A stretch of 64,000 nucleotides of DNA from an uncultured Dehalococcoidia bacterium (GCA_958295715.1 OY282371.1:2285493-2349492); one strand, 5' to 3'. Shown: positions 35,550-43,915, counted from the first letter of the stretch. Notes: a model not told the origin generated them from the sequence alone. Translations and numbers: made by a program.

Positions 35550-36841
35550 CGGCTGAACTCCGACAAGGCCCCGGCCAGGGCCTCGATCTCCTGGCGGCTG
35601 TTCATCTCCGTGACGCACAGCAGCATACATCTGGGCATTATGTGGCTGATGTCCAGCCCGCCGATGACCCCGCTTTCCAACAGCCTCCGGTTGATGACCG
35701 ATGGACTGGCGGGGCACTGCACGACCATTTCCTTGAAAAAGACGCCTTTTATGGGCAGGGAGTACCCGGCGATTCTGCCGATGAGGGACGCCGCGTAGTG
35801 GGCCTTGTGGTAGCACAGTTCCGCGACCTGCCGCAGCCCTCGCTTGCCGAGGGCGGCCATGGTTATGGCGCTGGCCAGGGCGAGAAGGGCTTGGCTGGTG
35901 CATATGTTGCTGGTGGCCCGCTCCCGGCGGATGTGCTGCTCCCGGGTCTGGAGGGTCAGCGTGTAGCCCGTCTTCCCCTGGGCGTCAACGGTCCTGCCGA
36001 CGATGCGGCCCGGCATCTGGCGCAGGTACTCTTTGCGGGAGGCGAAAAGCCCGATGTACGGCCCACCGAAGCTCATGGGGACGCCGATGGCCTGTCCCTC
36101 ACCCGTCACGATGTCGGCCCCCAACTCCCCCGGCGGGCGGAACATGCCCATGGCCACCGGGTCAGCCGACACCACCAGCAGCGCCCCCCGCTCCTGGGCC
36201 GCCACCTTGTGGGCCGCCAGGTCTTCGATGTAGCCGAAATAGTTGGGGTACTGGGCCACCAGACAGGCGGCTCCCTCAGCCAGGCGGGGCCTCCCGGCCT
36301 CCAACACGTGGACCCGCAGGCCTTGGGGCCGGGCGTAGGTCTCCACCACCTGCCTGTAGGTGGGCGACACCGTGTCCAGAATATAGATGTCCTCCCGCTT
36401 GGTGACGCGGCAGGCCATGAGGGCCGCCTCGGCCAGGCTGGAGGCCCCCTCGTACATGCCGTCGTTGGCCGCCTCCATACCCATCAGGTTGCAAACCATG
36501 GTCTGAAACTCGTAGGCCGCCTGAAGGGTGCCCTGGCTGGCCTCGGCCTGATAGGGCGTGTAGGAGGTGAGGAACTCGCCCCTGGTCATAAGCGGTCTCA
36601 CTATGCTGGGTATGAAGTGGTTGTAGACGCCGCCGCCAAGAAAGGACGCGTAGGAACCTGCGTCGTAGTTGCTCGCGGCCATCGCCTGCAACTCAGCCCG
36701 CAGCTCCAACTCCGACATGGGCGGCGGGATGTTCAGAGGCGGGTTGCGATGCTCCGACGGTATGTCGGTGAACAGGTCGTCAATGGAGTCAAGGCCTAGC
36801 ACCCCCAGCATCTCGGCGCGCTCGTGGGGGGTGTTGGGCAT
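35546..36841 (-). CDS. gcvPA: Glycine dehydrogenase (decarboxylating) subunit 1
   Basis: A 431-aa P-protein subunit. 'MPNTPHERAEMLGVLGLDS' start, 'FLGGGVYNHFIPSIV', 'YTPYQAEASQGTLQAAYEFQ' and 'GEGQAIGVPMSFGGPYIG' are typical. The ATG at 36841 lacks a ribosome binding site; a TTG at 36880, right after the gcvH stop, would add 13 residues and allow coupling. The two-subunit form is found in many Gram-positives, Thermus and Chloroflexota. Confidence 0.93.
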   Translation of the reverse strand: MPNTPHERAEMLGVLGLDSIDDLFTDIPSEHRNPPLNIPPPMSELELRAELQAMAASNYDAGSYASFLGGGVYNHFIPSIVRPLMTRGEFLTSYTPYQAEASQGTLQAAYEFQTMVCNLMGMEAANDGMYEGASSLAEAALMACRVTKREDIYILDTVSPTYRQVVETYARPQGLRVHVLEAGRPRLAEGAACLVAQYPNYFGYIEDLAAHKVAAQERGALLVVSADPVAMGMFRPPGELGADIVTGEGQAIGVPMSFGGPYIGLFASRKEYLRQMPGRIVGRTVDAQGKTGYTLTLQTREQHIRRERATSNICTSQALLALASAITMAALGKRGLRQVAELCYHKAHYAASLIGRIAGYSLPIKGVFFKEMVVQCPASPSVINRRLLESGVIGGLDISHIMPRCMLLCVTEMNSRQEIEALAGALSEFSR

Positions 36842-36882
36842 GTAGTGGGACTGGAAGTGGTCGCCGCCGCCGTTCTGCAACT

Positions 36883-37275
36883 TCAGTGCGCCTCGGACTC
36901 GAGAAAGGCCTCGTACTCCTCCGCCGTCAGCAGGTTGTCCATATCCTGCTCCAGCGTGTCGGACGATATCCGCGCCAGCCAACCCTTCTCAAGGGGGTCG
37001 TCGTTGACCAGGTCTGGACGCTCCGCAAGCTCCGGATTCACCTCCACCACCTGACCGCTCACCGGCGCGAACACGTCGGAAACGGCCTTCACCGACTCAA
37101 CCTCGCCCAGCTTCTTGTACTGCTCCACCCGGTCTCCCGGCGATGGCAGGTCGAGAAACACGATGTCTCCCAACTGGTCCTGGGCGTAGTGGGTGATGCC
37201 CACCAGAACGCGCCCGTCGGCCTCCACCTTGGCCCATTCGTGTTCCTTGGAGTACTTCCTGTCGGTGGGGTTCAT
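36883..37275 (-). CDS. gcvH: Glycine cleavage system H protein
   Basis: A 130-aa lipoyl carrier. The lipoyl lysine is in 'EVESVKAVSDVFAPVSG' (near residue 65), with 'YSKEHEWAKVE' at the start and 'GWLARI' near the end. Normal length. Its ATG overlaps the gcvT stop by one base (TGATG). Confidence 0.95.
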   Translation of the reverse strand: MNPTDRKYSKEHEWAKVEADGRVLVGITHYAQDQLGDIVFLDLPSPGDRVEQYKKLGEVESVKAVSDVFAPVSGQVVEVNPELAERPDLVNDDPLEKGWLARISSDTLEQDMDNLLTAEEYEAFLESEAH

Positions 37276-38393
37276 CAGCTTCTCTTCCTGGTATAGAAGG
37301 GTAGGGCGGCGACGGACGCTTCAACCAAATTGCCGCGAATATCTATTTGAAGGTCTTGGCCGTGCTCGGCCCACCGGGTCGGAACATAGCCCATGGCAAT
37401 AGTCCTGTCAAGGGTTGGCGACCAGCCCCCGCTGGTCACTCTGCCCACCGCCTGTCCCTCGGCCTGGATGGGGAAGTCATGGCGTGGAATCCTGCGGCCC
37501 TCCGGCAGCAGTCCGACCAGCCTTCTATCAACCCCGGCCTCCTGCTGCCGGCGCAAGGCATCGCCGCCGGCGAACTCCTTTTTGAGGTTTACGAACCGCG
37601 CCAGCCCCGCCTCTAGGGGCGAGGTGGAGGGGTCTATGTCGCTGCCGTGCAGGGGCAGGGCGGCCTCCAGGCGCAGGACGTCGCGAGACCCCAACCCGCA
37701 GGGCGTCATGCCCCGGTCCCGCAGGGCCTCCCAGACCCGGGGGCCGTCCTCCGCGGCGATGACCAGTTCAAAGCCGTCCTCCCCCGTGTAACCCGTCCGT
37801 CCGATGAAGGCCCGGCTCCCCAGGACCTCCCCCTCCATACTGCCGAAGAACCGCAGCTTGGAGGGCTGTTGAGGGCATAACTCGTCCATCAGGGCCGCCG
37901 CGGCAGGCCCCTGGACGGCTATCATCGCGGTGGTCAAGGTCGTGTCCTCAAGGACCGTCTGAAGGCCCTTTTCATTGCGCCACCGGCCCATCCATTGGAG
38001 AACCGCGTCTCTGTTGGAGGCGTTGCATATCAGCAGATACCGCTCATCCTCCAAGCGGTAGGTGACGGTGTCGTCCAGAATGCCGCCGTCCTCGCCGCAG
38101 ACCAGCGAATACCGCGCCCTGCCCTTTCGCAGGTTTCCGATGTTCCCCGACTGGAGCCACTCCAGCAGTTCCGTGGCCTGAGGCCCCGACACGTAGACGC
38201 GCCCCATGTGCGACACGTCGAAGATTCCCCCCCGCGTCCGCACGGCGGCGGCCTCCGACAGTATTCCGGCGTACTGCACGGGCATATCCCAGCCCGCGAA
38301 GGGCACCATGCGGGCCTTCAGGTCCAAGTGGCTCCCGTGCAGGGCGGTTCTCTTTAGCGGCTCGGCCAACGCGACCTCTCTTTTGGAAGTCAT
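37275..38393 (-). CDS. gcvT: Glycine cleavage system T protein (aminomethyltransferase)
   Basis: A 372-aa folate-dependent aminomethyltransferase. 'MVPFAGWDMPVQYAGILSEAAAVR' (outline), 'GIFDVSHMGRVYVSG', 'GRTGYTGEDGFELV' and the catalytic Asp region match GcvT. It is the first gene of gcvT-gcvH-gcvPA-gcvPB. TTGACA-18-TAACAT ends 4 nt before the ATG, so the mRNA is probably leaderless. Confidence 0.95.
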   Translation of the reverse strand: MTSKREVALAEPLKRTALHGSHLDLKARMVPFAGWDMPVQYAGILSEAAAVRTRGGIFDVSHMGRVYVSGPQATELLEWLQSGNIGNLRKGRARYSLVCGEDGGILDDTVTYRLEDERYLLICNASNRDAVLQWMGRWRNEKGLQTVLEDTTLTTAMIAVQGPAAAALMDELCPQQPSKLRFFGSMEGEVLGSRAFIGRTGYTGEDGFELVIAAEDGPRVWEALRDRGMTPCGLGSRDVLRLEAALPLHGSDIDPSTSPLEAGLARFVNLKKEFAGGDALRRQQEAGVDRRLVGLLPEGRRIPRHDFPIQAEGQAVGRVTSGGWSPTLDRTIAMGYVPTRWAEHGQDLQIDIRGNLVEASVAALPFYTRKRS

Positions 38394-38397
38394 GGGG

Positions 38398-38427
38398 ATG
38401 TTAGGCGCCGCCTTCCCCGTCTGTCAA
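38398..38427 (-). promoter_or_regulatory. Promoter of the gcv operon
   Basis: TTGACA (38427-38422), 18-bp spacer, TAACAT (38403-38398), then four C and the ATG of gcvT at 38393. The expected transcription start is at or within 2-3 nt of the start codon. Confidence 0.7.
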
Positions 38428-38439
38428 CCCGTTTTGCTT

Positions 38440-38535
38440 AGACGCTTGGGGATGAACGCGTCAGATTCCAGGTCCCGGTACTGTTTCAGGCCGTCCCCCC
38501 AGACGCGCGGGGATGAACGGAGCTTCTAGCGTCTG
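38440..38535. other. Two related stem-loop motifs between gcvT and DUF2203 gene
   Basis: 'agacgcttggggatgaacg' (38440-38458) and 'agacgcgcggggatgaacg' (38501-38519) are direct repeats. Each is closed by a GACGC/GCGTC stem and followed by 'agattcc' or 'tgaattcc'. The pair lies upstream of the gcv promoter, so it would be outside that mRNA. It does not match the glycine riboswitch core. Confidence 0.45.
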
Positions 38536-38582
38536 AATTCCCCTTTTCACTGAAGCCCCTCATGGGATAAAGTATCTCTCAA

Positions 38583-38981
38583 ATGGCGAAACGCGTCTTC
38601 ACCCTGCAAGAGGCCAACCGGTTCATCCCGTGGCTGGAGGACGAGTTCAAGAAGCTCGACACCCTCCGCGAGGAGGAGGCGCGGCTGCACGACCGGGTCT
38701 TTTCCCTCCTGCGTCAGAGCCGGGGCAACGGGAAGTCGGGCATGGAGGAGGATATCGCCGAGGCGCACAAGGCCGTTGAGGACGTCAAGTCGGGCATCAC
38801 CGGGGCGGTCCAGGAGATAAGCGGCCAAGGCATCATAGTTAGGGATCTCAATTCCGGCCTTGTCGACTTTCTTTCCATGAGAGGGGGCGAGGAGGTCTTT
38901 CTCTGCTGGATTCGCGGCGAGGACGCCATAGAATACTGGCACGGCGTCCACGAGGGCTACCTGTCCCGCAAACCCCTTTAG
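38583..38981 (+). CDS. DUF2203 family protein
   Basis: A 132-aa protein of DUF2203. The start 'VFTLQEANRFIPWLEDEFK', a central coiled-coil, and the end 'GIIVRDLNSGLVDFLSMRGGEEVFLCWIRGEDAIEYWH' (outline) are the family features. Function unknown; the family is common in Chloroflexota, Actinobacteria and Firmicutes. It is divergent from gcvT. No clear ribosome binding site precedes the ATG. Confidence 0.85.
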   Translation: MAKRVFTLQEANRFIPWLEDEFKKLDTLREEEARLHDRVFSLLRQSRGNGKSGMEEDIAEAHKAVEDVKSGITGAVQEISGQGIIVRDLNSGLVDFLSMRGGEEVFLCWIRGEDAIEYWHGVHEGYLSRKPL

Positions 38982-39082
38982 AAACCGGGCGCCGGGACGG
39001 TGGGCGCCTCCATAAAGCGCGCCGAGACGGTTGGACTGGAGCGAAAAACGCCGGGGGGCGGCTCGCGGCGACGGGAACGACG

Positions 39083-39253
39083 CTAAGGCCCTTGTGCCCT
39101 TTTCTTCAACGCCTCGGATATGTCGGCCTTCAGGTCGCGGATGAGGAACCCCAATCCGGTGAGGAATGACGCCAGGAACACCACTATGGCGGGGATGAAA
39201 GCGAGCACAAAGATATAGAGCAGAATCCAAAAGATGTGCTGAAGCGCTTCCAT
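39083..39253 (-). CDS. Small hydrophobic membrane protein, 56 aa
   Basis: A short frame 'MEALQHIFWILLYIFVLAFI' continuing through 'PAIVVFLASFLTGLGFLIRD' and ending in a charged tail 'LKADISEALKKRAQGP'. Two membrane helices (or one long helical hairpin) with a cytoplasmic amphipathic tail are predicted. ATG at 39253, stop TAG at 39083; a weak 'GGGAG' lies 12 nt upstream. It resembles small LapA-like or phage-holin-like membrane proteins in layout only; not assigned. Confidence 0.55.
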   Translation of the reverse strand: MEALQHIFWILLYIFVLAFIPAIVVFLASFLTGLGFLIRDLKADISEALKKRAQGP

Positions 39254-39344
39254 ATAAGAATTCTACTCCCCTTCCCGTTGGCGGTAAAGGAACAAATGCG
39301 GCTCAGACAGCCGCTTCACGCCGCCGCCTTGCCCGCCCTCCACC

Positions 39345-39770
39345 CCATCCGTCATTCCCGTGAAAACGGGAATCCAGGAACCCTACACAGCAGAACCAAC
39401 GCTCAAACCCCGGAGCCAACCCGTATGGACGCCTCTTACACGGGTCTGAGCCGCGGCGACCCCATCCTCACCACGGCGCGTCGTTGCGTCGTTGCATTGT
39501 AGCAGCGTCGGTAAGAAAGATGGATTCCCGCCTGCGCGGGAATGACGGAAAAGGGAGGCCGGCATGACGGATAGAAGGCGGGAATCCATCCCGGCCTCAT
39601 TCTAAAACCAACGCCGCAAACCCCGGCCTCAACCCGTAGGGGCGCCTCTTACACGGGTCTGAGCCGCGCGCCTCCCCATCCTCACCACGGCGCGTCGTTA
39701 CGTCGTTGCATTATAGCAGCGTCGGTAAGAAAGATGGATTCCCGCCTGTGCGGGAATGACGGATGGTGGT
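39345..39770. repeat. REP-like palindrome cluster with duplicated block
   Basis: Palindromes near 39353-39375 (ACGGGAAT variant), 39523-39545 and 39737-39760. A block of about 130 bp (39420-39530) is repeated at 39630-39745 with few changes ('cacacgggtctgagccgcg', 'cgtcgttgca', 'agcagcgtcggtaagaaag'). No gene in 39254-39969. Confidence 0.75.
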
Positions 39771-39969
39771 GGGTGGCAATGACGAGAGGGGGGAAACGGT
39801 GATGACGGGGGTCGGTGGGCGTGGGAGTGACGGGAGGGGCGTGGGGGCGCATTCCGCCAATCCACGCCGGCGCAAGCAAAAATTCAGCCTCTCTTCTCCA
39901 TAACCCATTGACGGGGTTATAATACGGTCTTCGCAATCCCGGCCAACAACGAAACCCGGCAGGTCACGA

Positions 39970-41718
39970 ATGGCGACACCGGTCTCTGAGGACCCACGCT
40001 ACGAGGCGCACGAAAACCCGCCTCTCCGTTCCACGCTGGGGCTGGGCTTCCAGTTCAGCCTCATTGCCTCCGCCACCCTTCTGGTGACGCCGGTCATCGT
40101 GGCCAAGGCGTCCGGGAGGGACGACGCCTACCTGACGTGGATGGTCTTCGCCTCGCTCCTGGTCATAGGCGCGGCCACCCTGCTTCAAGCGCGGCGGCTG
40201 GGACCCGTTGGCGCGGCGGCCGTCCTTCCCCTAAACACGGCGGCCTTTTCCATACCCTTCTGCATAACGGCCCTCACTGACGGGGGGCCGGCGATGCTGA
40301 CCACCCTAATTCTGGTGTCGGCGGTCCTTCAGATAGTCATATCCAAGTGGCTGTTCATCCTGAGGCGAGTGGTCACGCCCACGGTGAGCGGCACGGTGAT
40401 GATGATACTTTCGATAACCCTGTCCTCCGTTGTCTTTGACCTGTTGAACCAGGCGTCGATTACGGAGCCTGTGGCCGCGCCCGTCACGGCCCTGGCAACG
40501 CTGGTTGTGGTCGCCGGGCTGACCCTGCGCGGCTCCGCGACCCTCCGGCTCTGGGCGCCGGTGATAGGCATAGCGGCGGGCTGCGTGACCGCCGCGGCCC
40601 TGGGCATCTACGACGCGAATCTGCTCATACAGGCCCCGTGGATAGGCGTTCCGACCCAGTGGCCGGGGCTGGGGCTGGACTTCAGCGTCTCCTTCTGGAC
40701 CCTGCTTCCCGCCTTCCTATTCCTGGGCGTCATCATCTCCATTCAGGTGAACGGAGAATCCATCGCCCTACAGCGGGTGGCGTGGCGGCAAGCCCGAGCC
40801 ATCGACTTCCGGGAGGTGCAGGGGGCCTTGGCGGGGGCCGGCGTGGCGAATCTGGTCGCCGGCCTCGCCGGCGCGGTTCCCAACATAGTCAACGCGGGCA
40901 TCTCCTCCTTCGTTCAGATAACCGGGGCCGCCTCGCGCCGGATTGGATACTGTATTGGCGGGATGTTCATTCTAATGGCCTTCCTGCCCAAGGTATCGGG
41001 GCTGCTGAGCACGATACCGGGGCCTGTTATGACGGGATACCTCATTATGGTGACCGGGGTCCTGTTCGTCGAAGGAGCGAGGACGGTCATCCAGACGGGG
41101 CTGGACAGGCAGAAGGTTGTGATAGCGGGGATCTGCTTTTGGATAGGTTTCGCCTTCCAATTTGACCTGTTCGTCCTGCCCGACCTCGGCCCGGTGGTGA
41201 ACAACCTGCTCCAAAGCGGCATAACCACCGGCGGCCTCACCGCCATGGCGATGATTCTGTTTCTCGAGCTTACCAGCCAGCGGCGGATGCGCTTCCAGTC
41301 GCAGCTAAACGTCGACGCCCTGCCGGACCTTAACGAGTTCATTGATAATTTCGCCACCCGCCGGGGCTGGGACGCCAAGATGAAGGAGCGGCTCAGCGCC
41401 GTTGCGGAGGAGACCCTCTTGACCCTGGCGCCTATGGACATGACCTTGGACGCGGAGGAGACTGAGGAGAACGCGCGGCGGCTGGTGGTGCTGGCCTCCA
41501 GCGATGGCCCGGTGGCGGAGTTGGAGTTTATCGGCGGGGCCAACGAGGAGAACCTGGAGGACCGCATATCGCAACTACAGCAGCACGACTCGGAGACCGC
41601 GGCGGAGAGCGAGATATCCCTGCGGCTGCTGCGGCACTACGCCTCGTCGGTGCGGCACCAGCAGTACGAGGACACCGACATCATAACCGTCCGCGTCGGC
41701 CCGCCCGGCGCCCGGTAG
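39970..41718 (+). CDS. NCS2 (xanthine/uracil) permease with C-terminal soluble domain
   Basis: A 582-aa protein. Residues about 20-435 form a 12-14 helix NCS2 transporter ('LGLGFQFSLIASATLLVTPVIV', 'TPTVSGTVMMILSITL', 'ISSFVQITGAASRRIGYCIGGMFI' in outline). Residues about 440-582 are soluble, starting 'DLNEFIDNFATRRGWDAKMKERLSAVAEETLLTL', and look like a degenerate GHKL/anti-sigma ATPase fold, which is unusual for a permease. The substrate is probably a nucleobase or related heterocycle. ATG at 39970 with weak 'GGCAGG' upstream. A hairpin follows at 41729. Confidence 0.82.
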   Translation: MATPVSEDPRYEAHENPPLRSTLGLGFQFSLIASATLLVTPVIVAKASGRDDAYLTWMVFASLLVIGAATLLQARRLGPVGAAAVLPLNTAAFSIPFCITALTDGGPAMLTTLILVSAVLQIVISKWLFILRRVVTPTVSGTVMMILSITLSSVVFDLLNQASITEPVAAPVTALATLVVVAGLTLRGSATLRLWAPVIGIAAGCVTAAALGIYDANLLIQAPWIGVPTQWPGLGLDFSVSFWTLLPAFLFLGVIISIQVNGESIALQRVAWRQARAIDFREVQGALAGAGVANLVAGLAGAVPNIVNAGISSFVQITGAASRRIGYCIGGMFILMAFLPKVSGLLSTIPGPVMTGYLIMVTGVLFVEGARTVIQTGLDRQKVVIAGICFWIGFAFQFDLFVLPDLGPVVNNLLQSGITTGGLTAMAMILFLELTSQRRMRFQSQLNVDALPDLNEFIDNFATRRGWDAKMKERLSAVAEETLLTLAPMDMTLDAEETEENARRLVVLASSDGPVAELEFIGGANEENLEDRISQLQQHDSETAAESEISLRLLRHYASSVRHQQYEDTDIITVRVGPPGAR

Positions 41719-41728
41719 GCGGGCGGCA

Positions 41729-41755
41729 GCCCGGCGGCTACCGGGCGGGGGTTTT
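41729..41755 (+). terminator. Hairpin after the NCS2 permease gene
   Basis: GCCCGG (41729-41734), loop, CCGGGC (41741-41746), then GGGGGTTTTG. It overlaps the left direct repeat of the DarTG island. As a terminator it is weak, because the G-run separates the stem from the T-run. Confidence 0.4.
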
Positions 41756-41764
41756 GCTCACCAC
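41735..41764. repeat. Left 30-bp direct repeat of the DarTG island
   Basis: It is identical over 30 bp to 43886-43915 and reads from 'cggctaccgggcgggg' to 'tgctcaccac'. It includes the last codons of darT. With five further bases on the left, 34 of 35 match. Confidence 0.85.
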
Positions 41765-42756
41765 GGTATATCCTCTTGGCATCGGTCAGCATAAGCTATA
41801 TGTCCGTCTAGCCAAAGGCGTGTGAAGTAGTCGGTTGGGGAACCAACGGGGCGAAGGTCAAATTTTAGAGTATGGGTGGCTGCAAACCCTCGCATACTCT
41901 GCGTAACCAAGGTTTTCAGGGTTGAGGCGTCAATGACTTTGAATTCTAGATGGAACGGGTGTGGAGTTGAACTGTCCGGATTGAAGTGAAAAACAACCGA
42001 CTCAGAATTCTTTTCAACGCGCTCAACGAGTGTCCACTTCTTAAAGAAGAGGTTGGAGTGTGGCGCGAATATGACGCGTGGCCCCCATTTCCTTCGCAGG
42101 GGCGGTGGCAGAAGATGAAGCAAAGTTTCGTATTCTGCAGGGCTTCTACTTACAACAAAGCGGAGTGAGTCAAGTTCGATGCGCTTTGGCACGATGACCT
42201 CAGCGTTCTTACGAAAAGTTATATCTCGTCTATCCACTTCTTCAGGAATGGGCTCATCATGGTAAACAGATTGAAACGGTATCCTTTGTAAATCTGCGGC
42301 GCTGCTGAAAGCAAAAGCTTTGCCAGATGCTAAATTCCCATCGCTAAACCGGCTATCGCTCCGAATTAGGATAGAAACTGAGTCAAAGAGAAAGCAGACT
42401 GGCGCGGGACAATGAGCGTTTAGCCGCTGATCGTTGGCTGGTCTAAATCCTTCATTACGGAACTGCGTAGGTGTTCTGGGGCGGAAGTAGAGGCGAACGT
42501 AGTCCTTCCATTGGTCATCGGTCTGGGCGATTATGTCTGAGCTTGCGTTATCGGTAGTCATGAGATCGCGCTTCACGGCCTCTTCACGGCTCAGAAGCAA
42601 CCCTGTTTTGAGAATGGAAACCGCGTTCCGAATATCGGTTACGTGGAACAGGTAGTCCGGCCACCAACGTCGTGCATGACCAAGCCAATCAGCGTTCTTT
42701 GTTTCGCGTATGAATTGGTTGATTATTCGATAATCAGACTTGTATTTGGCTTTCAT
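41758..42756 (-). CDS. darT: DarT-type DNA ADP-ribosyltransferase toxin
   Basis: A 332-aa protein. Residues about 30-215 match the DarT (DUF4433) domain: 'LFHVTDIRNAVSILKTGLLLS' near the NAD-binding start, 'YVRLYFRPRTPTQFRNEG', and the catalytic Glu candidate in 'RKNAEVIVPKRIEL'. DarT attaches ADP-ribose to single-stranded DNA thymidine. Residues about 215-332 are an extra domain I cannot name. Its start overlaps the darG stop (ATGA), so toxin follows antitoxin. GC content is low relative to the chromosome. The stop codon lies within the left direct repeat. Confidence 0.8.
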   Translation of the reverse strand: MKAKYKSDYRIINQFIRETKNADWLGHARRWWPDYLFHVTDIRNAVSILKTGLLLSREEAVKRDLMTTDNASSDIIAQTDDQWKDYVRLYFRPRTPTQFRNEGFRPANDQRLNAHCPAPVCFLFDSVSILIRSDSRFSDGNLASGKAFAFSSAADLQRIPFQSVYHDEPIPEEVDRRDITFRKNAEVIVPKRIELDSLRFVVSRSPAEYETLLHLLPPPLRRKWGPRVIFAPHSNLFFKKWTLVERVEKNSESVVFHFNPDSSTPHPFHLEFKVIDASTLKTLVTQSMRGFAATHTLKFDLRPVGSPTDYFTRLWLDGHIAYADRCQEDIPW

Positions 42757-43703
42757 ACCATCTGCATCTGCTTAAACGAGACGTCAACAGATGTTTGCTG
42801 TCTTGCAACGGTCCGTGGGACTTTACTGGGTTGAAACAGTAAGCCGACGGCTCTCTTGTTTAGGTTCGTATCCTCTTTTGCGTGGGGCGCCTCTTCCAGG
42901 TAGGGCAACTTGGACAGGATAGGAACCACGTACCGAGCGTGCCAATCGAGACCGCTAGGAAGCCTGTCCGGCATGGTGACTCCGACACTTCGGATATATT
43001 GCCAGAGGTCTAACAACTGCTCTCTGTAAAATAGGATGGTCTCTTGGTTTTTGGTAGTGACGCTGACGCCCCCGCCATCTTTATCACTGAAGATTTCGGC
43101 CGTGAAAATGTCTTGTTTGTCTAAGGTGGAAAGCTGAATCCCAGACCCAATAGCGGCTATGAGGTCATCCCATACTTCAGTGAAAGCTAAGGATTGGGGT
43201 TCTGCTCTGAGCCATAGTTTCATGGCCGCGGAGACGCGGCGCTCCGGTTTCGATGCGGCGTGAGAGGAAGTTAGATGGACAAAGATCTCAATAGGAAGAC
43301 TTTTCAGGTAGCGTTCCATTAACGGCTTCACTTGTGATGCCCAATCCAGTTCTCCGTTTCCACATCCAAGTTGCGGAAACGAGATTGACGTTACTCGCGC
43401 CTCCCAGTAGATCTGAACGAATTTTTCCAGCCCCTGTTCGATATATTCAGTCTTTGAAGGGTTTTTCCAATGTCTTTTTGTAGGGAAGTTCAACACCCAT
43501 TTTTGAGGTGTCTTGTAAAGCCATAAGTCTCCTATACCGAGTGTTCCCCTCTCGCACAGTTGCTGGTACCGAGAGAACATCTCGGGATATATTCCCTTGA
43601 AATTCTTTGCAATGCCCTTTCCCATTACACCTACCGTATTGACCGTATTGACCAATACCTTTGCGGGGCTCTCAAACAGACTAAAATCAACGTAGGTGAT
43701 CAT
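42753..43703 (-). CDS. darG: DarG-type macro-domain antitoxin
   Basis: A 316-aa protein. Residues 1-150 form a DarG-type macro domain: 'VLVNTVNTVGVMGKGIAKNF' (NAD/ADP-ribose loop), 'WVLNFPTKRHWKNPSKTEYIEQGLE' (outline), 'SFPQLGCGNGELDW'. This domain removes ADP-ribose from DNA. Residues about 160-316 are a C-terminal part with no clear match to the usual DarG C-terminus and may bind its own DarT. It precedes darT, with 4-nt overlap. ATG start; an AT-rich region with palindrome AGGATATCCT lies upstream. Confidence 0.82.
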   Translation of the reverse strand: MITYVDFSLFESPAKVLVNTVNTVGVMGKGIAKNFKGIYPEMFSRYQQLCERGTLGIGDLWLYKTPQKWVLNFPTKRHWKNPSKTEYIEQGLEKFVQIYWEARVTSISFPQLGCGNGELDWASQVKPLMERYLKSLPIEIFVHLTSSHAASKPERRVSAAMKLWLRAEPQSLAFTEVWDDLIAAIGSGIQLSTLDKQDIFTAEIFSDKDGGGVSVTTKNQETILFYREQLLDLWQYIRSVGVTMPDRLPSGLDWHARYVVPILSKLPYLEEAPHAKEDTNLNKRAVGLLFQPSKVPRTVARQQTSVDVSFKQMQMV

Positions 43704-43885
43704 GGCTCATATCCTGAACGAATCTAACAAATACAAGGATATCCTGTTTTGGGCAAGTATGCAAATGCTTGTTCTAGTGTAGTTATGTATAGGCGGCATA
43801 TTAGTTGGTTGCGGATAGTGATGCCCCCAATTAACCATGCCACGCATGATACCACAGGGTCTTGCCTCAATGCCGGGCGCCCCGC
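43704..43885 (-). promoter_or_regulatory. AT-rich upstream region of darG
   Basis: About 180 bp without a gene. It has the perfect palindrome AGGATATCCT near 43736-43745 and a second 'AGGATAT' closer to the darG start near 43713, a possible operator pair. A clear -35/-10 pair was not identified. Confidence 0.35.
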
Positions 43886-43915
43886 CGGCTACCGGGCGGG
43901 GGTTTTGCTCACCAC
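43886..43915. repeat. Right 30-bp direct repeat of the DarTG island
   Basis: A 30-bp copy of 41735-41764. It encodes the last residues 'VVSKTPAR' and stop of the DUF4377 lipoprotein gene, so this is probably the original copy. Flanking bases form CCCCGCC/GGCGGGG, a stem different from the one at the left copy. Confidence 0.85.

Larger units (their letters stand above)
41735..43915. mobile_element. AT-rich genomic island carrying a DarT/DarG-type pair
   Basis: A 2.2-kb segment bounded by 30-bp direct repeats, with clearly lower GC content than both flanks. It holds two overlapping genes and an AT-rich upstream region. The right repeat is the 3' end of the DUF4377 lipoprotein gene, so the arrangement resembles integration at a gene end with duplication of the att-like sequence. 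No integrase or transposase is inside it. The mechanism is inference. Confidence 0.65.

Noticed and set aside
38394..38582. Glycine riboswitch upstream of gcvT
   Set aside because: The glycine riboswitch core motifs are not found on the minus strand and the likely promoter leaves no leader; only the duplicated stem-loop motif is reported.
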